Assembly (NCBI RefSeq): GCF_964355755.1 | Contig: NC_092676.1 | Coordinates: forward strand, 21,744,288 to 21,808,287 | Source of the DNA: Antedon mediterranea | Lineage: Eukaryota > Echinodermata > Crinoidea > Comatulida > Antedonidae | DNA: 64,000 nt | Direction of reading: 5' to 3' | In this document: positions 30,701 to 44,019 of the stretch, piece by piece | How positions within the stretch are numbered: the first letter of the stretch is position 1 | Layout: every line of letters begins with the position of its first letter | Translations under genes and position numbers: made by a program | Notes under the pieces: generated by a model | What the model was told of the DNA's origin: nothing | What the model saw: the letters and a program-made list of their open reading frames with translations, nothing else | Databases searched by the model: none

Positions 30701-33016
30701 ACCGTGAATGAAAACTCATACAATTATTTACACTTCTATTATATTCAAACACTGTTTTAAAATATAATAGAATATACAATACCCATGTAGCTTGTGAATA
30801 TCTTCGTCTGTTGGTCCTTTTATTAGAAGCAACTTCTGTATAACATTTCCTAGAAGCTCCAATGTTTGATCGTTTTCCTTAACACAAAAAAAAAACGTTT
30901 ACTTGTTTATCTTGGAAAAATCAAATATTGGGAATATTTTTAAAAACATGTCTAAACTATAAAGGATGCTATAATTGTTTTTAAATGACATCAAACCATA
31001 GAGGGTGCTATTCAAAAATATATCTAGATTGAACTTGGTTAATGCTAGGACACAACACAATTTCTGATGTGCAAAGAAATTTGACCAATCGCCAGCAATG
31101 GATGATCCACTGCTTGTGATTTGTCAATGTGTTTACGTCCTAGTGACAAGCAAACTTAAACGCAAATGTACCTCATCAAGATCAGCATCTATCGTGACAT
31201 TAAAAAAGCATTTGAGAACTTCAATCGCAAGTTGGAGTTGTTGACTTGTAATAGTGGTGTTATCTGGCTGTAGAATGTGGTCATGTAGTGTTGATGTTAG
31301 CACTCGTACAGCATTGTAGTCCAGTCTGGCCATGCTCCTATAAAACACAAAAGAATTTTGTGAAAATCCTGCTATATGCATGATAAGATCTGTCAACAAT
31401 TTTAATAATGCATATTGTAAAAGAATAACAAAAAGTGACAATACCTCTACAAAATAATATAATTAAGCTTGTATAAAATGTCATATATTTATTATCTCAA
31501 TGCATTCAATTATTTAGTTGAAATAAAAAATTTGTATTTCACTTAAGTCAATAAACATTTGAGGATTTCACTTAAGTGGTACTCACAACCAAACATTTTA
31601 AAAACAGAATGAATAATTATACACTCTCACTAACCTGGTGTTTGGATTAAAAGCTGTTATTAGAAAGAGTAATCGCAGGTCGTAATATCTTGTATCGTGA
31701 TTCAATGTAGAGTTATTCACGTTGTTGACTCTCATTAAAATATGCTGAACACAATCTCCATTACTGTAAAGAAATTACAATCCAATAATACATTTGTACC
31801 TGATTTAGCGCTCCATTTTAAAACCATTTGAAAATGTAAATGAATACAAAGTTATAATACCTCTTTTTGGAAAACCCCTTTAAGGGTACATTTTCTGATG
31901 AAACAAAAGTGGTACAATGTATGTACTAGAAGAAGTTCTTACCTGCTAATTTGTTGTACAGTCTGGCTGTTGTAGACTAAGTTACATAAACATTTTTGTG
32001 CTTCTATCAAAGCTGTGTAGACAATGCAAACAGTAATAAACAAATTTAGAAATGGAATGTACTTTTAACTAACTTTGTTCTCATTCATGGCAATATCATT
32101 CTGACCCTTTTATAATGGTCATTTTTCTGTGAAATGAATGATGTAAAAAATATGTTATTTGATGTAGGTTTGATATTTTTGATACATTCCTAATCTTACC
32201 ATCTGTAATACAAGTTTCATTTGTAAGCCCAGCAAACTTCATAATTAAATTAACCCCGTCTTCTTCCTGTAGCTGTAACAGGCGATACTTGTCCCTGCTC
32301 AAGATTCGAACCATCTCCAAACACAGGCACTTGCACTCGTTACCATAATCTGCTTCCTCAAGGCATCGCAGCACATCACCTATCAGTTTCTATTACAAAA
32401 CAATAGCATTAGCATGCAATTACAATATTTATAAATCATATCAATCATCATTAAAAAAGAAAATTGGTCAAATACATGTCCTTTCTTCAAGTAGGCCTTA
32501 GTCAGGCTTAGTTAGGTAGTCTACAGTATCTACTTGTTTAATATAGTTATACTTACCCTTTTTGTTTCAGTTTTGAGTGGTCTAAAGGAAAATATTTGGG
32601 CATTCTGTAAAAAAAAAAAGATGCATGTAGAGTATTAAATATTTCTGTGTAAAAAATGTTATTACGCAACACCCCACCAGACCACGCCTCTACCCTTCTC
32701 ACCACATACGCAGCTTTCTTTCTGTCAGGTTAGCCTTTTCCATAGCATTTAAGATAGGCCTAGGGCCTAGGCCTGAGCCTAGCCCATCATTATACTATCT
32801 AGCCTCTAGGCCTAGGCTATACTTAGAGGCCTATATATGCCTAGCCTAGGTAAACTTCGTTATCATAAAATACAGTATTTACGTATTTAATCCATTTTAT
32901 TTACCAATGGAATAATAAACACTTACCTCTTTATTAAATTCTTGCAATTTACTACATATTTGTGCTTCATTTCTGCTGTCAAACACCGTAAACATTGACT
33001 GCACAAATTCTTCCAT
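27797..33016 (-). CDS. RIC8A: RIC8 (synembryn), G-alpha chaperone and exchange factor
   Basis: Armadillo-repeat cytosolic protein that folds nascent G-alpha subunits and acts as a GEF for monomeric G-alpha. Fourteen exons, listed 5' to 3' on the minus strand: 33016-32927, 32604-32557, 32389-32200, 32012-31943, 31763-31635, 31337-31172, 30877-30783, 30622-30460, 30120-30007, 29863-29796, 29540-29458, 29100-28956, 28538-28419, 27917-27797. Phases are consistent throughout and give 533 residues plus stop, against about 530 in human RIC8A. Recognised blocks are [54 protein letters not shown], the acidic [13 protein letters not shown] cluster matching vertebrate CK2 sites, [19 protein letters not shown] and the tail [19 protein letters not shown]. 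The A versus B paralogue split is vertebrate, so this is the single invertebrate gene. Confidence 0.95.
28018..28205 (+). mobile_element. SINE/LINE-tail fragment with ATT microsatellite end
   Basis: Contains CCAGGTGTATAAATGGGAAC and a GCGCTATATAAATCCAGGAT-like 3' block followed by (ATT)n. This combination is common in dispersed retroposon tails of marine invertebrates (recalled, not searched). It lies in the last RIC8 intron. A similar tail, inverted, may be present near 50265-50300. Confidence 0.55.
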
Positions 33017-33564
33017 TTTTGTCGCGACACAATAATTAAAATATTAATATTGACAAAATCCATGTCGTGATGTTGAAGATTACCTAACGGTATAAAACAT
33101 TAGATTTGATTTGCTAAATATCTGAAAGAATAACTAGTTATCCAATCACAATGTTTCTTTCATAGACAATAGACATTAGCCATATATAGTGATGATGGAC
33201 GACGGAGAAACGCATTTTTTCGCAAAAACGAGGTATAAAATACAAGTAGTTTTCGTTGTTTTATTTTTAGTTTCAATATGAGTGGTAGTATCAATTTCTT
33301 TAATTATGAACCTTCATATTGGGTTAACAAATTATATATAATATAGGGTCGATTGGCAAATATTGTGTGTTTTGTTAGAAGGCCTACTGAAAACCAAATG
33401 CAAGGCCTAGCCTGCCTAATTAATTAGCTAGATTAAAGGAGGCCGTGTCGTCGATGGCAGCACGACCATTCGGCCCGGGACCATTCGGCCTATTGTCGAA
33501 TATGCATTTTATAGATGTTTTTTTTTTTCTTTTCATGCTTTTAACATTCAATGTTTTTCTTCAG
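33017..33564. promoter_or_regulatory. Shared head-to-head promoter region of RIC8 and FNBP4
   Basis: Only about 550 bp separate the RIC8 start codon (33016, minus strand) from the first supported FNBP4 exon (acceptor ending at 33564). The interval must hold both promoters. A possible non-coding first exon of FNBP4 ends at a GTATAA donor near 33231, with an ATATATAG stretch about 50 bp upstream. Neither transcription start is visible in the sequence, so the assignment rests on arrangement. Confidence 0.5.
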
Positions 33565-33635
33565 GGAAGATGATGGTTACAGAGTTTAAATTGTTGATTT
33601 GAAAACTACGACCGACTTATCAAAAGAAAACTAAA

Positions 33636-36600
33636 ATGGGTAGGAAAAGGCAACTCCAATTAGCAAGTGCACCAAAGAGAAGAACTGTTTTACAGTTAGA
33701 TGACAATCGAGGTAACCGCTAATTTTTTTATTTTTTTTTAGGCATATCTATTGTTTAAAAATGGTTTTAATTTATATATGATAATAAATCTAATAAAATG
33801 TTGTATGAAATATAGTAAACACTAGGCCTAGGCTAGGCCTATCTCTCGGTCTCATTTTTCTATACAAATTATAAAAACTGTGATTTAACCACGGATGGTT
33901 AAAAAAAGTTTGATATGGTAAAGCAAACTCTTCTTACTTAAAAAGGTGAGGTAAGACATTAAGGTTCTATACACAGATGAAGAAATAATATATACAAAAA
34001 TAATATATTCCCGAAAAGTTTCTGATAATATGGTTTAGGGACGATTCGGCCCACTTTTGGTGGGACGATTCGGCCCACTTTTTTTGGGCCGAAACATCCC
34101 ACGTTGTGGGCCGAAACGTCTCACTTTAGACCAAATTCATATTCATTTTTTTGGGTATTATCAAGTTTTTAAAGGTGTTTAACAATCCGTATTTTATTGA
34201 TATTGACAATTTTGATATAATATATATAATAAATTACTAAAAAAACATAATTTTATATTCAATTTATTACTTCGAAAACCTTGTTTATTTCGTGCATGCA
34301 TTCGCCAAGCAGCCAACAGAGGGTGTACCTTGTTTACATCGTTCGCGTGACTAAAAAATGATCATTTTTGACAATTTTTTCAAAATGTTTGCTTTATTGC
34401 ATCTTTATCCCTAGTAGTACTACCCCATATTATAGTCTCTCTGGAAATAACGTTTGGGGAAAAAGCTTATTTTGTGCTTATAAAATGCATATCAAAGCCA
34501 ATAAATTTAAGTGTGCCAAATCGTCTCAGGGCCGAATCGTCCCGGGCCGAATCGTCTCAGGGCCGAATCGTCCCGTTACCGATAATATATATATATTTCC
34601 TTATTTGTTTTCTTTAAAGGTACTACAAATAATCGAAGCAGCCCTGTTACAGTTAAACAAGGTAAGATTATTCGCTTTAATTAATAATAATTAATTTTGC
34701 AGTGAATCAGCGAGAGAGAAATATACAATTTAAGATTCACATTTTAAATATCTCAAATGCAATATACAATTTGAAACCTGACTTTGAGTTTAATTCATAA
34801 ACAATGTATAAGAATTTATTTTTACATTATTATTATTGTACATTACATTGCAGGTAACTCGTTAGGGTTGATAAGTCATTATGGAGAAGATAGTGAAGAG
34901 GAAGAAGAAGGTAACGAATTTACATAAATTCTCCGAAGTGTCTTGAGGATGTTTTTCCCTTCTTAGTACCCCATCCTCCTGCCTTAAAGTTGTTAAAACC
35001 TACCCCTAGAGTTTTCTCTACATCCCTAATTTATGCATCCATTATTAAATTTGCTTAAAATTTTGACATGAAGTACTAAGTTTCTGGTTTCTTTCATTTT
35101 TTACAGAAGAAGTACCAGCTAAGCCAAAAACAGAAATTGACTTGAAAGTGGCAGACTTCCTTGCGGTATGTACTGTTATGTTTATATTCATATAAAAACA
35201 TTTTGCATAAAAGTAACATAGTATTGATAGTTATATAAAGTTTACTGTTTTTTGTTAAAAGTATTGACATTTTTATACAAAAAAATGAACGTTCAATAGT
35301 GCCGGTCATCGTTAATTAGTTCAAAATAATGACCAGCATGTGATGCGTAATTAGCCAATCAAATGGCAAGAATATAACCAAGTGTGTTAAAAAAATATAT
35401 CTTATTATTTCTGGTATTGTAACAATTTAATTCCCCTGAAATGTTGTTAAACTTTTGTGGTGCCCCGCCAATCATTTGATCAAACCATTAACATTAAGTA
35501 AACTAAAAGTTTAATTTTAAATTTTTTTTAATAAAACTTTGTTTCTATTTATAACAGGAGATAGAAGCATTAGACACTCCAACAGGCAGTGGATCCAATA
35601 CACCTAGAGAAGAGATTGTTGATGAGGAATCTGTTGAAGTATCAGAACAACCTGCTGCACAAACTACAGAACAATCTGCAGAACAAATAGGTATTTAGAG
35701 TAAATGTATTTGTCAGAACTGTGACACATGTATATTCAAATATGCATTTTATGCACTTGACAGCCTTAATTGCTTCCAGACACACTTAATAAATAATAAT
35801 TAAATAGATAGTGCCCGTACATTAGAAGGGTAATGGCAATCAATATCTCTGATTGTGACTTCGGTCAAGAAATACCAACAACAGAATTTAAAAGTGTTTG
35901 AGGTTTAGGAGAAAAGAGTTGATTCAGTGCTACTATAGTATATAAGATTAATTTAAATTATGCAGTCATTTAAGATAATTTGTGTTTTCTAAATCCATAG
36001 GTGAATGGCAGGAGCTACTAGATCCAAATACAAACTGCATGTATTTTTGGAACACAGTAACCAATGAAGTTACATGGGAACTGCCACAGTCACTTCAGAA
36101 CGTAGCAGAACCTTCAACTTCTGCATCCTCTGTGACTACTTCTGCAAACCACACAATAAACAATAAACATAACATCAATAAAGAGGCAGAGCCTAGTATC
36201 CCAGAAGTCCCAGAAGTGCCAGAAAATGACACTGAAGATATGGAGGTTGACGCTTCACCAGCATTTCCTCTCTTTGGACCTAAAGCACCAAAGCCAGACT
36301 TGGATGCAGACTTAAGTAAAGCATCGACAGCTGTTAATCAGGATTTAAAAAAAGAAAAGCCAGATATTTCTAAAGAGTACGGGATATTTGTCAAAGGTGA
36401 GCCTTTGGTGCCATCTAATGAAAGAGATTATGATATTTTTGCGGACAAATCACCGGTTAAGGAGGTGAAAGAGGGAAATGATGTCCAGGGCAGAAGTGAC
36501 AATGAAGATGATCATTCTATGGAGTCAGAAGAGAAGGAAGATGGTTCCACAATTGATGGACAGGCAGCGGAGGAAGAAGATGCAAAGGATTCAGCGTTGG

Positions 36601-39600
36601 AATTTGATGAAGACGATATTGATGCCCAGTTAGAAATGGCACTTGAACAGAAAAAAGTAAGCTTCTTTTACAGTATATATTGCCTACTAAATTCTGAAAC
36701 TTCAAATTAAAGTAATATTATACAGTTTAAATGACATGTGCAGACAGACTTACTTTATATGAAGACCGAAAACCAGAGAGATCAGATTGTAGCATTTGCT
36801 GCAATATCCTGGATGAGGAATACACAGTACAGGCAATTATTAATCTACTAAAGCTCTGTCTAGTTTGACAAAAACAAAATGTGATATGCCCAAATATGGT
36901 AGTGGTATGCCCAAATATGGTAGTGATATGACATCATCATTTTTTTTTTGTCACATAAAGTGTGATAGTGTAGACTGAGATTTATGATTGTTGTTTTTTC
37001 ATTTTATAGGCAGAGTTACGGGTTCTTGATGAAATTGAGCCATCTGATTCATCTGAGGAAGTGACTACAGTACAAAAGCGCAAACAAGATGAAATGTCTG
37101 AGAATATTTACAGTAAGTTTAAACTTTTAACATTGTCTTGAAGGGAATAGATTTCTGCATGCCATCTCAAAGCAGAATTAATGAATAAAGATATCGAAGA
37201 ACAAAAAATTTATATTTATCGTAACGTTGTGAAACTCAACAGAACTAAATATATGTGGTGTATTGCAAACTTTATATCAACATTTGATTTCACCATGAAA
37301 ACCTTAAAAAAAAAAAATAATAGGTTAACAGGAAACAGGCCAAGAAGTACAGGGAAAATATTTGACATATTAATTGAAAACTTTGCCATTTTAATGGTTT
37401 TTTGTTTATGTTGTGTCTAATATGTTCTTGTAGCCATCTTCTTCTGAAGACACATGACTGACATTGACGGATACTTGGTATCAGTTGACTTCACTGCTGG
37501 TGTACTGTACTCGAGATCTATGTTTATACAATGCTATATACACTTTTATTTTAATTATTGAATAAATATTGAACTTGCACCGTTTATTCTTTTAATCACA
37601 AAAAATGTTTTGCTTATTTCTAGCCGAAAATGGAGAGATAAATCTGCTTCCATTCAAGAAGAAACGTATGGAAATGCTAAAAGGTCAGAAGCAGGCATTA
37701 ATGGAAGACAAAGCCACACAGTGCGATGACCTGGACGTAGCAGAAGCTGCAAATGAAAAGACCAAACAGAAATCAAAAGAAGAAGCAGATCTGAAGGTAA
37801 GCTATAACTGAAATTGAGTTCAGATGAAAAAAGGCATATATAAAGACATCTGCAAACTATAGAAATTAATACAGACTTTCACGATAACTAGACATTTTAT
37901 GCCAGCACAGCGGTATATGGTTTGACAATCTAAGTATTTATTCCAATTATAACGTTTTGAAGGTTACTATCAGTATCTATATTATACAGAGTGGTATTAT
38001 TTATTACATTCTACAATAAATTTAATTGGTTAGTATACAAATAATGAATGTTTATGAGTGGAATGGTACAAATAATTTCATAAATACACAAAACTCTCAT
38101 GAGAGCATTTCTAAAGCATTATTGATATGCTGTTTGTAAGAGTTTGCGCCCTCTGGCCTTCCATCAACAAAAATAGAAATACACCATGATTGCGAGCATT
38201 TATTTTTTATCATGTTACCCACAATCGTCCAATGAAATGACAGGAATATATCTAGGTGTTATATAGTTTATATGTTTAGTAGGACTTTCTCCCAGTGCAC
38301 TATTATGTTTGAACATTTATATCTATTGTTTTATTGTTGTTCTTCATAGGCTGAAATTGCTGGAGTGACATCAGATTTAAAAAGCAAGCTTGGATTTCTG
38401 GGAATGTCAAGGAAAGATCTCAACAAATTTCACATACTTTTGATTGAAATTGAGGTATATAGAAATCATTTGTCAAGTAAAATGGAAACATATTAAACAA
38501 TATCCGACATTTTTATAATGTCACTAATTTCCTTAGTCAAACAATTTTTTTTACAATAAAACTTCCAAAGTTCTGTGTTTCTCTTTTCCTGAGACTTCAA
38601 ACGTCCCAAATGTGTATTTGTATGTTTACAGTCAAATACCTTCTGAATATTGGCAGGGATGTCACCACGCTGGTCGGCGCTGGTCGGCCCCGACCAGCAC
38701 TCAACATTTCCGACCAGGATTTACAGGCTGCCGACCACCACTATTATTTATTAATCATTACGATATTTATATTAGGCCTAGGCCTAACTAAAATTCGTAC
38801 TAAAACATTTTACCTAGCACATCGTCAAGCTAGCCTCATATAGATAAGACAAAAGACTACAGCAAATGTTTCCGTGGTTACGTACGTTACTTTATTTGTA
38901 ACACAATACCAGGCCTACCCTGCCCTGGTATTCATTGTTACAGCTTGTGAGTCATGGCGAACAACGTGCTACACAGCACAGTGTACAAGTTTAAAGTTCA
39001 CATAGCGACCATTCAAGCGTTTTATTTTGCACAGATTAAAAATACAAACAAGTACGCAGTAATTAAAAATGTACAACTACATAGACCCAATAAAAATCAT
39101 TTTTAATTGCTGAATGTTTTGTCACCCTGCTTTAATTATATTATGTTACTAGTTTTACATTTTTGTACTCTACGAACTATTAAAAAAAATAAAAAAACAT
39201 GCGCATGGTTCAGTGAGACCGGGCAAGTTCGTTCGTTTATGATCGCCGAGCATGGTACAATAATTACACGTCCCTGGGATAACTTCAGGTTGCTGAACTT
39301 CAGTTAACCCATAAACACGTGTCTGTTCTTGCCGGCCATGCACTACATGCTTGCCGCACAGTTGTGAAACAAAAAATCCGGAATTCGCGAATACGCTAAA
39401 CAACTCTCGCGCAAAAGAACACGAACATTATATCGAGCAACAAGTAGTAAGGTCTAGGCTAATAATTTATCTACAGTATTTGATTAGGGATTAGGCCTAA
39501 ATAAGGAAGCGCCTGTTTTTGTGGAATTCAGATTTTGGGGCATCTATCTAAGCCTTGGCTAGGCCTAGTGGTCGTAGTGTCTACAAGGCTATTGCTATTC

Positions 39601-42600
39601 ATTTCGTAGGCGTTTTTTTTGTTTTCGCGAATAATAACGGCGACTCCCCGGTGGTACAAGGTTAGGCCTAGACCTGACGCAATTTGTTGTTATTATTATT
39701 TTCATAATTCTTTATGTTTCGCTAAAATAACGACAAACCCCGGGGGGGGGATACCTCGGGGGGACCCCCTCCCCGGGAAATTTGCCGACCGGCACTCCAA
39801 AAAGCTGGTGACATCCCTGATTGGAATTTCTGTTTTTGTTGATTTTTTTTTGCGTTATTACATTGCAATGATTTTCTGTTTTAGACACGTGTGCAAGACT
39901 GGCGAGATGGAATTCTAGACGGCAAGCACTTGAAGAAAAAATTAGAAATTGCTAACTGGGAATTAGAACTCTATGAACGAGAAGCTGCACCGCCCAGTTG
40001 GACGTGCGCGTGGGACAGGTACGGTCATTTCTTTTTTCTTGAGATACCAAAAATGACCGTACATATCATACACATTGAATGTTGTAACTTTTGTTGTTGA
40101 AAGTTTTAAGGAACACCGCAAAAAATAATCTCAACGAATTGACGGTAGTGAACAAAAAAAAAACTTGCTGAATCAGCACTAGTTGCAGAAGGAGTCGTCC
40201 GTAGCATATTTTTTTTTACAAATTTAATATACATTACCACATCAACAACATACAAACAACTTTTTTTTAAATATTTTTTTACAATAAATGAGGGTGGTGT
40301 AATTTTTATAGAATATATTAAGTTGGCATGTAAGCCATATTTTTTGCTATGTATGAAATTTTTCTGAAACGTGGTGAGAGAAGATGCGGCTATCTTTTAC
40401 GATGAAGTAATGTGCTACAGAGGTGTAAAAATGGTCTTTCTGACGAGTACAACGATTTGTGAGTATGCCTTATACCCTAAGTCAGTCAAAGTTGAATGCA
40501 ATTTTGACTGCCTTCTAAACCGCACTGTCTGGATAGCCGTAATTGAAAGGTTATTCCGACACTACCTTTCATGTTGTCAAAAATTATAACTTGAAAGATG
40601 AAACGTCGATTCAATACCAATGTCAATTTTTTATTTCAAATTTAAGTAAAATTTATTAAAAGAATGATAATCTTCTGTTTTTCGCGCTTCATATTTTCTT
40701 GCCGGTTTTGACTTATTCCAATTGAAAACAAAATTGCAGCATTTTGTTATAATCCAATGTTTTCTGTCTTAGTACAAACATAGTGTTTGCAAAAAAGACA
40801 GTGAGACGATGCAGAAATATTTCATTAGTTACTGACTTTTTTTTAGTTTCACAGGACAGGGACCTTCTGATCTTCTTAGTTATATATTCTATACTTGTAT
40901 GACATTCTCTCAAGTCAACCGAGTTTGAATTACAATTGATATAAGTTGTATTTTTCGTTCCATAGAACGCACAAATTGTACTATTACGTAAACAACAACA
41001 CCGGTGATTCACAATGGGAATACCCGTTAGAAGCGTTGCAGCAACACAAGCAGACAGTCGGCTCGGAAGGCAATCATGATCAGTTTGTGTGTAAGGATAC
41101 TTTCAACCAGGCGTCTAGTGTTGGTGGCTACAACAACGAAAACAAAGATGAGACGGGTCACAACCAGAACAAACAAAAAGGTGTGTTCATGTGAATATAA
41201 ATTAATTTATTAAATTGAAGGCACTTTTCTTAAGTATCAATAAGAATTTGTTACCATTATATTGTACATATAGATCCGGGCATCATTTGATTGAATTTTT
41301 GAAATATTATTTTCACTATAAACCGTATAGATCTAGGATTACAAACTTTTATAATCTTGTTTCCGTGGAAAAAAAAAATTATTTATTGTCAGTCATTATT
41401 CTGCTAGTATAAACAGGCATCTATCCTCAAAATATACCTATTCACATTTCTCATTGAAGGTCGTACTTATAATGTACTATATATGCAGTGTTATATTTTA
41501 TTTGTTTGCAGAAATGGACAAAATTAGTAAAGAACCAATTGAGGAACCTCGCCCATCAATTGATGTAGACATTTCATCAGAAGTCTCAAGCGCTCCTCCA
41601 TTACCTGATGAACCCCCTCCTCCACCACCCCCAGAGTTAGACATTCCACCACCTCCCCTTCCCAGTTCACCACCACCACCACTTCCTCCTAGGCCTCCTC
41701 CAGATTTTGACTCTGACAGTGAACCGCTTCCACCAGGAGTGAGTCCGCCACCTTCACCACCCCCAGAAATACCTCCAATGCCATCGGAACCTTTACTTCC
41801 ACAAGAGCCTGTTTCAATTGTATCAAAACCTGTGGTGAGATATGTTAATCCTGTATCGGTTGTCAATCCACCCATTATGATGGTACCAAGCTACTCGGCT
41901 GTACCGGTGCAACCGACACTGTATGCCCAACCAACTGTAGCACCACAACCTCCTCCACCACAGCCTGTAGTAAAGAAAGAACCTGTTCCGGTAAAGACAA
42001 AAACGAAGAAGACTAAAAAGGTACATTGACTTTTGTACTGGATAAATGACATAATAAATGTAGTGTATCAAATAAATTAAAATAACATGGAATAGTAACA
42101 AAATATTCTTCTGCGATTTTTATTAAAAAGATTTTTGTGATATACCTGAAAATAAAGATGGTTTTCAAAAATAAAACAATTATTTTGGGAACAAATTTGA
42201 CGCCCTTCTCCAACCTTCGCACCAATATCCACGCAATCATGTATGATTTTCTTTCTGTTATTAATAATATACAATTTTTATTTTTAACATAGACATGCAT
42301 AGCACTGTGTAGTTTGTGGTTAACATGCTTGCTTACCATCTCCATAGTCCTTGGTTCGAGTCTTTTCTTTGTCAAAGTACCATGATTGTTATCATCACCA
42401 TCGCCTTGTTTGTGTTTGAAATAAAATAATAATTTCATTAAATTTGATTTTTTCTTTCAGATTAAAAAAAACCTTGCCAACAAAACTCTTCCCTTGCATT
42501 TAGTCGAGAAGTGGAAACAGATTAAGGAAGAGCAAGAAAAAGAGGAAGAGGTTGTTGAAGAAGAGGAAGAAGACATGGAGACAATGAACCAAAGAAGGAT

Positions 42601-43767
42601 AGAAGAGTGGAAGGAAAAGCAACGTCTCACGTAAGTACTGACTTACTCTGTTCAGACTTGCATCATTAAGGTGCCTTATCTAAAGCAAGGTGTAACTTAG
42701 TCCATAGCATTCAGACACAACAATTAACTTTCCTGTCTCTTATTTTTAAATAACAACAGTGTATGAATTTTAATTTAACTCTTGTTTGAACACTAAAGCA
42801 AGGTGTAACATAATCCATAGCATTCAGACACGACAAATAACTTGTCTAATGTTTAAATGGAAATTCCTTCGTCTATGTTCAGACTCGCAGCATTGAGGTT
42901 TCTTGTCTAAAGCAATTTTTCATATGCTTAAATGGAAATTCATCGGACTCTGTTCGGACTCGCAGCATTAAGATTTCGTATCTAAAGCAAGGTGTAACAT
43001 AGTCCATAGCATTTAGACACGACAAACAACTTTTCCAATGCCTAATGTTTAAATATAAATTCATTAGGCTTCCTTCGTCTATGTTCAGACTCGCAGCATT
43101 ATGGTTTCTTATCTAAAGCAAGGTGTAACATAATCCATAGCATTCAAATTATTTGATACAATTAATTTTCCCAATGTTTAAATGGATATTTTGAAAATTT
43201 AGACTTGAAACATTAAGGTTTCCTATCTAAGTGTAACATAATCCATGGCATTAACAATTAAGGTGTTCAGACAAAACTATTAATTTTCCTAATGCCTAGC
43301 ATATAAAATCGTGGTCTGCTTATTTTTCGGTATCAAAATCGTCGCTAATTACAGCCCTGCTCGCGAGCCCTGTCGAAATGTTATTTTTGAAATAAGTCAT
43401 ATAAAATGTTAAAATTAAAATTGATAAACTGGGGTTGTTGGAAGAAGACCATGAAGAAAATCAAATATTCAGGGCCGTAACCAGCATGAGGCAGAGAGAT
43501 TTTCAATTTTCACTACCCGCCCTATTTCCCCAGCAGAGATCATCATATTTTATATTAATAATTATATTTAAAGCATCTTTGCCTTGTCAATTTTCTCTCA
43601 TTGCTACAGCCTTTTAATAATGATATAATAAGATTAATAACAAAATAATTTAGCTTTACGTTAAATATCCTTTATTTTTCAGAGGAAAAGCGTCTTACAA
43701 TGCTAATTTTGAAACGATCAAAGGAGATTGGAGAGAACGTCTAAAACGAAAAACTACAAAATCATAA
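33636..43767 (+). CDS. FNBP4: Formin-binding protein 4-like, two WW domains
   Basis: Nuclear WW protein that in vertebrates binds proline-rich formin/splicing partners. The exon with the start codon opens at 33565 (coding 33636-33711). Then 34620-34661, 34854-34910, 35107-35165, 35558-35690, 36001-36656, 37010-37112, 37624-37796, 38350-38454, 39885-40018, 40966-41180, 41512-42020, 42461-42630, 43683-43767. Phases agree, giving 838 residues. Features: start MGRKRQLQLASAPKR; acidic GLISHYGEDSEEEEE; VADFLAEIEAL; WW1 at about 124-152 (GEWQELLD, WELPQ); acidic centre; LGFLGMSRKDLNKFHILL; WW2 at about 506-536, split by an intron (WTCAWDR, DSQWEYP); a proline-rich region at about 590-670; a basic segment; tail IEEWKEKQRL and NFETIKGDWRERLKRK. 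Shorter than human FNBP4 (about 1000). An AATAAA at 43826 suggests a very short 3' UTR. Confidence 0.95.
34038..34574. mobile_element. Inverted-repeat element with reiterated GGGACGATTCGGCCC ends
   Basis: The left end carries GGGACGATTCGGCCC twice in a row, followed by inverted GGGCCGAA copies. The right end carries GGGCCGAATCGTCCC in the opposite orientation three times. The interior of about 0.4 kb is AT-rich and codes for nothing recognisable. A lone fragment with CCATTCGGCCCGGGACCATT lies at about 33460-33500. It sits in the first FNBP4 intron. Superfamily unknown; no clean target duplication. Confidence 0.65.
36851..36982. mobile_element. MITE family B copy 3 (FNBP4 intron)
   Basis: Starts AAGCTCTGTCTAGTTTGACA and ends AGTGTGATAGTGTAGACTGA. 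A 21-bp internal block GCCCAAATATGGTAGTG is duplicated in tandem, distinguishing it from the other copies. Confidence 0.7.
38654..39819. mobile_element. hAT-like non-autonomous element with 5-bp target duplication (FNBP4 intron)
   Basis: A 1166-bp element. The left end is CAGGGATGTCACCACGCTGG and the right end, in reverse complement, is CAGGGATGTCACCAGCTTTT. ATTGG is duplicated on both sides (38649-38653 and 39820-39824). The CAGGG terminus is hAT-like. A 5-bp rather than 8-bp duplication would fit the hAT5 group, which I recall but could not check. Subterminal GGTCGG and CCGACC motifs repeat at both ends. There is no transposase-like frame. Confidence 0.75.
42640..43300 (+). repeat. Degenerate tandem repeat of roughly 130 bp in FNBP4 intron
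   Basis: Five to six diverged copies of a unit containing CTAAAGCAAGGTGTAACATA, GTCCATAGCATTCAGACACG and AATGTTTAAATGGAAATTC. It occupies most of the first two-thirds of the last FNBP4 intron. Open frames here are by-products. Confidence 0.75.
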
Positions 43768-44019
43768 CATTAACCACCTTAATACTAGGTATATTTGTTG
43801 TTGAACGTTCATAAAGTCATGGAGAAATAAACCATGATGGACATTGTAAATATCTTTCGTGGATAAAGGTATAGCCTTATGAGGGCGCCCTTTAAATTAT
43901 GAACAAATATTGCAAACTGTATCTTTACATTTGTAATGTCATTATGTGCCGAAAGCATGTCTATTAGGGTATGTAAGTTTTTACCAAACAAGTTTTATTT
44001 TAATTTAAGCTATACTTAA

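Noticed and set aside
41498-41875. Gly/Ser-rich 125-codon minus-strand frame
   Set aside because: It is the antisense shadow of the FNBP4 proline-rich exon.
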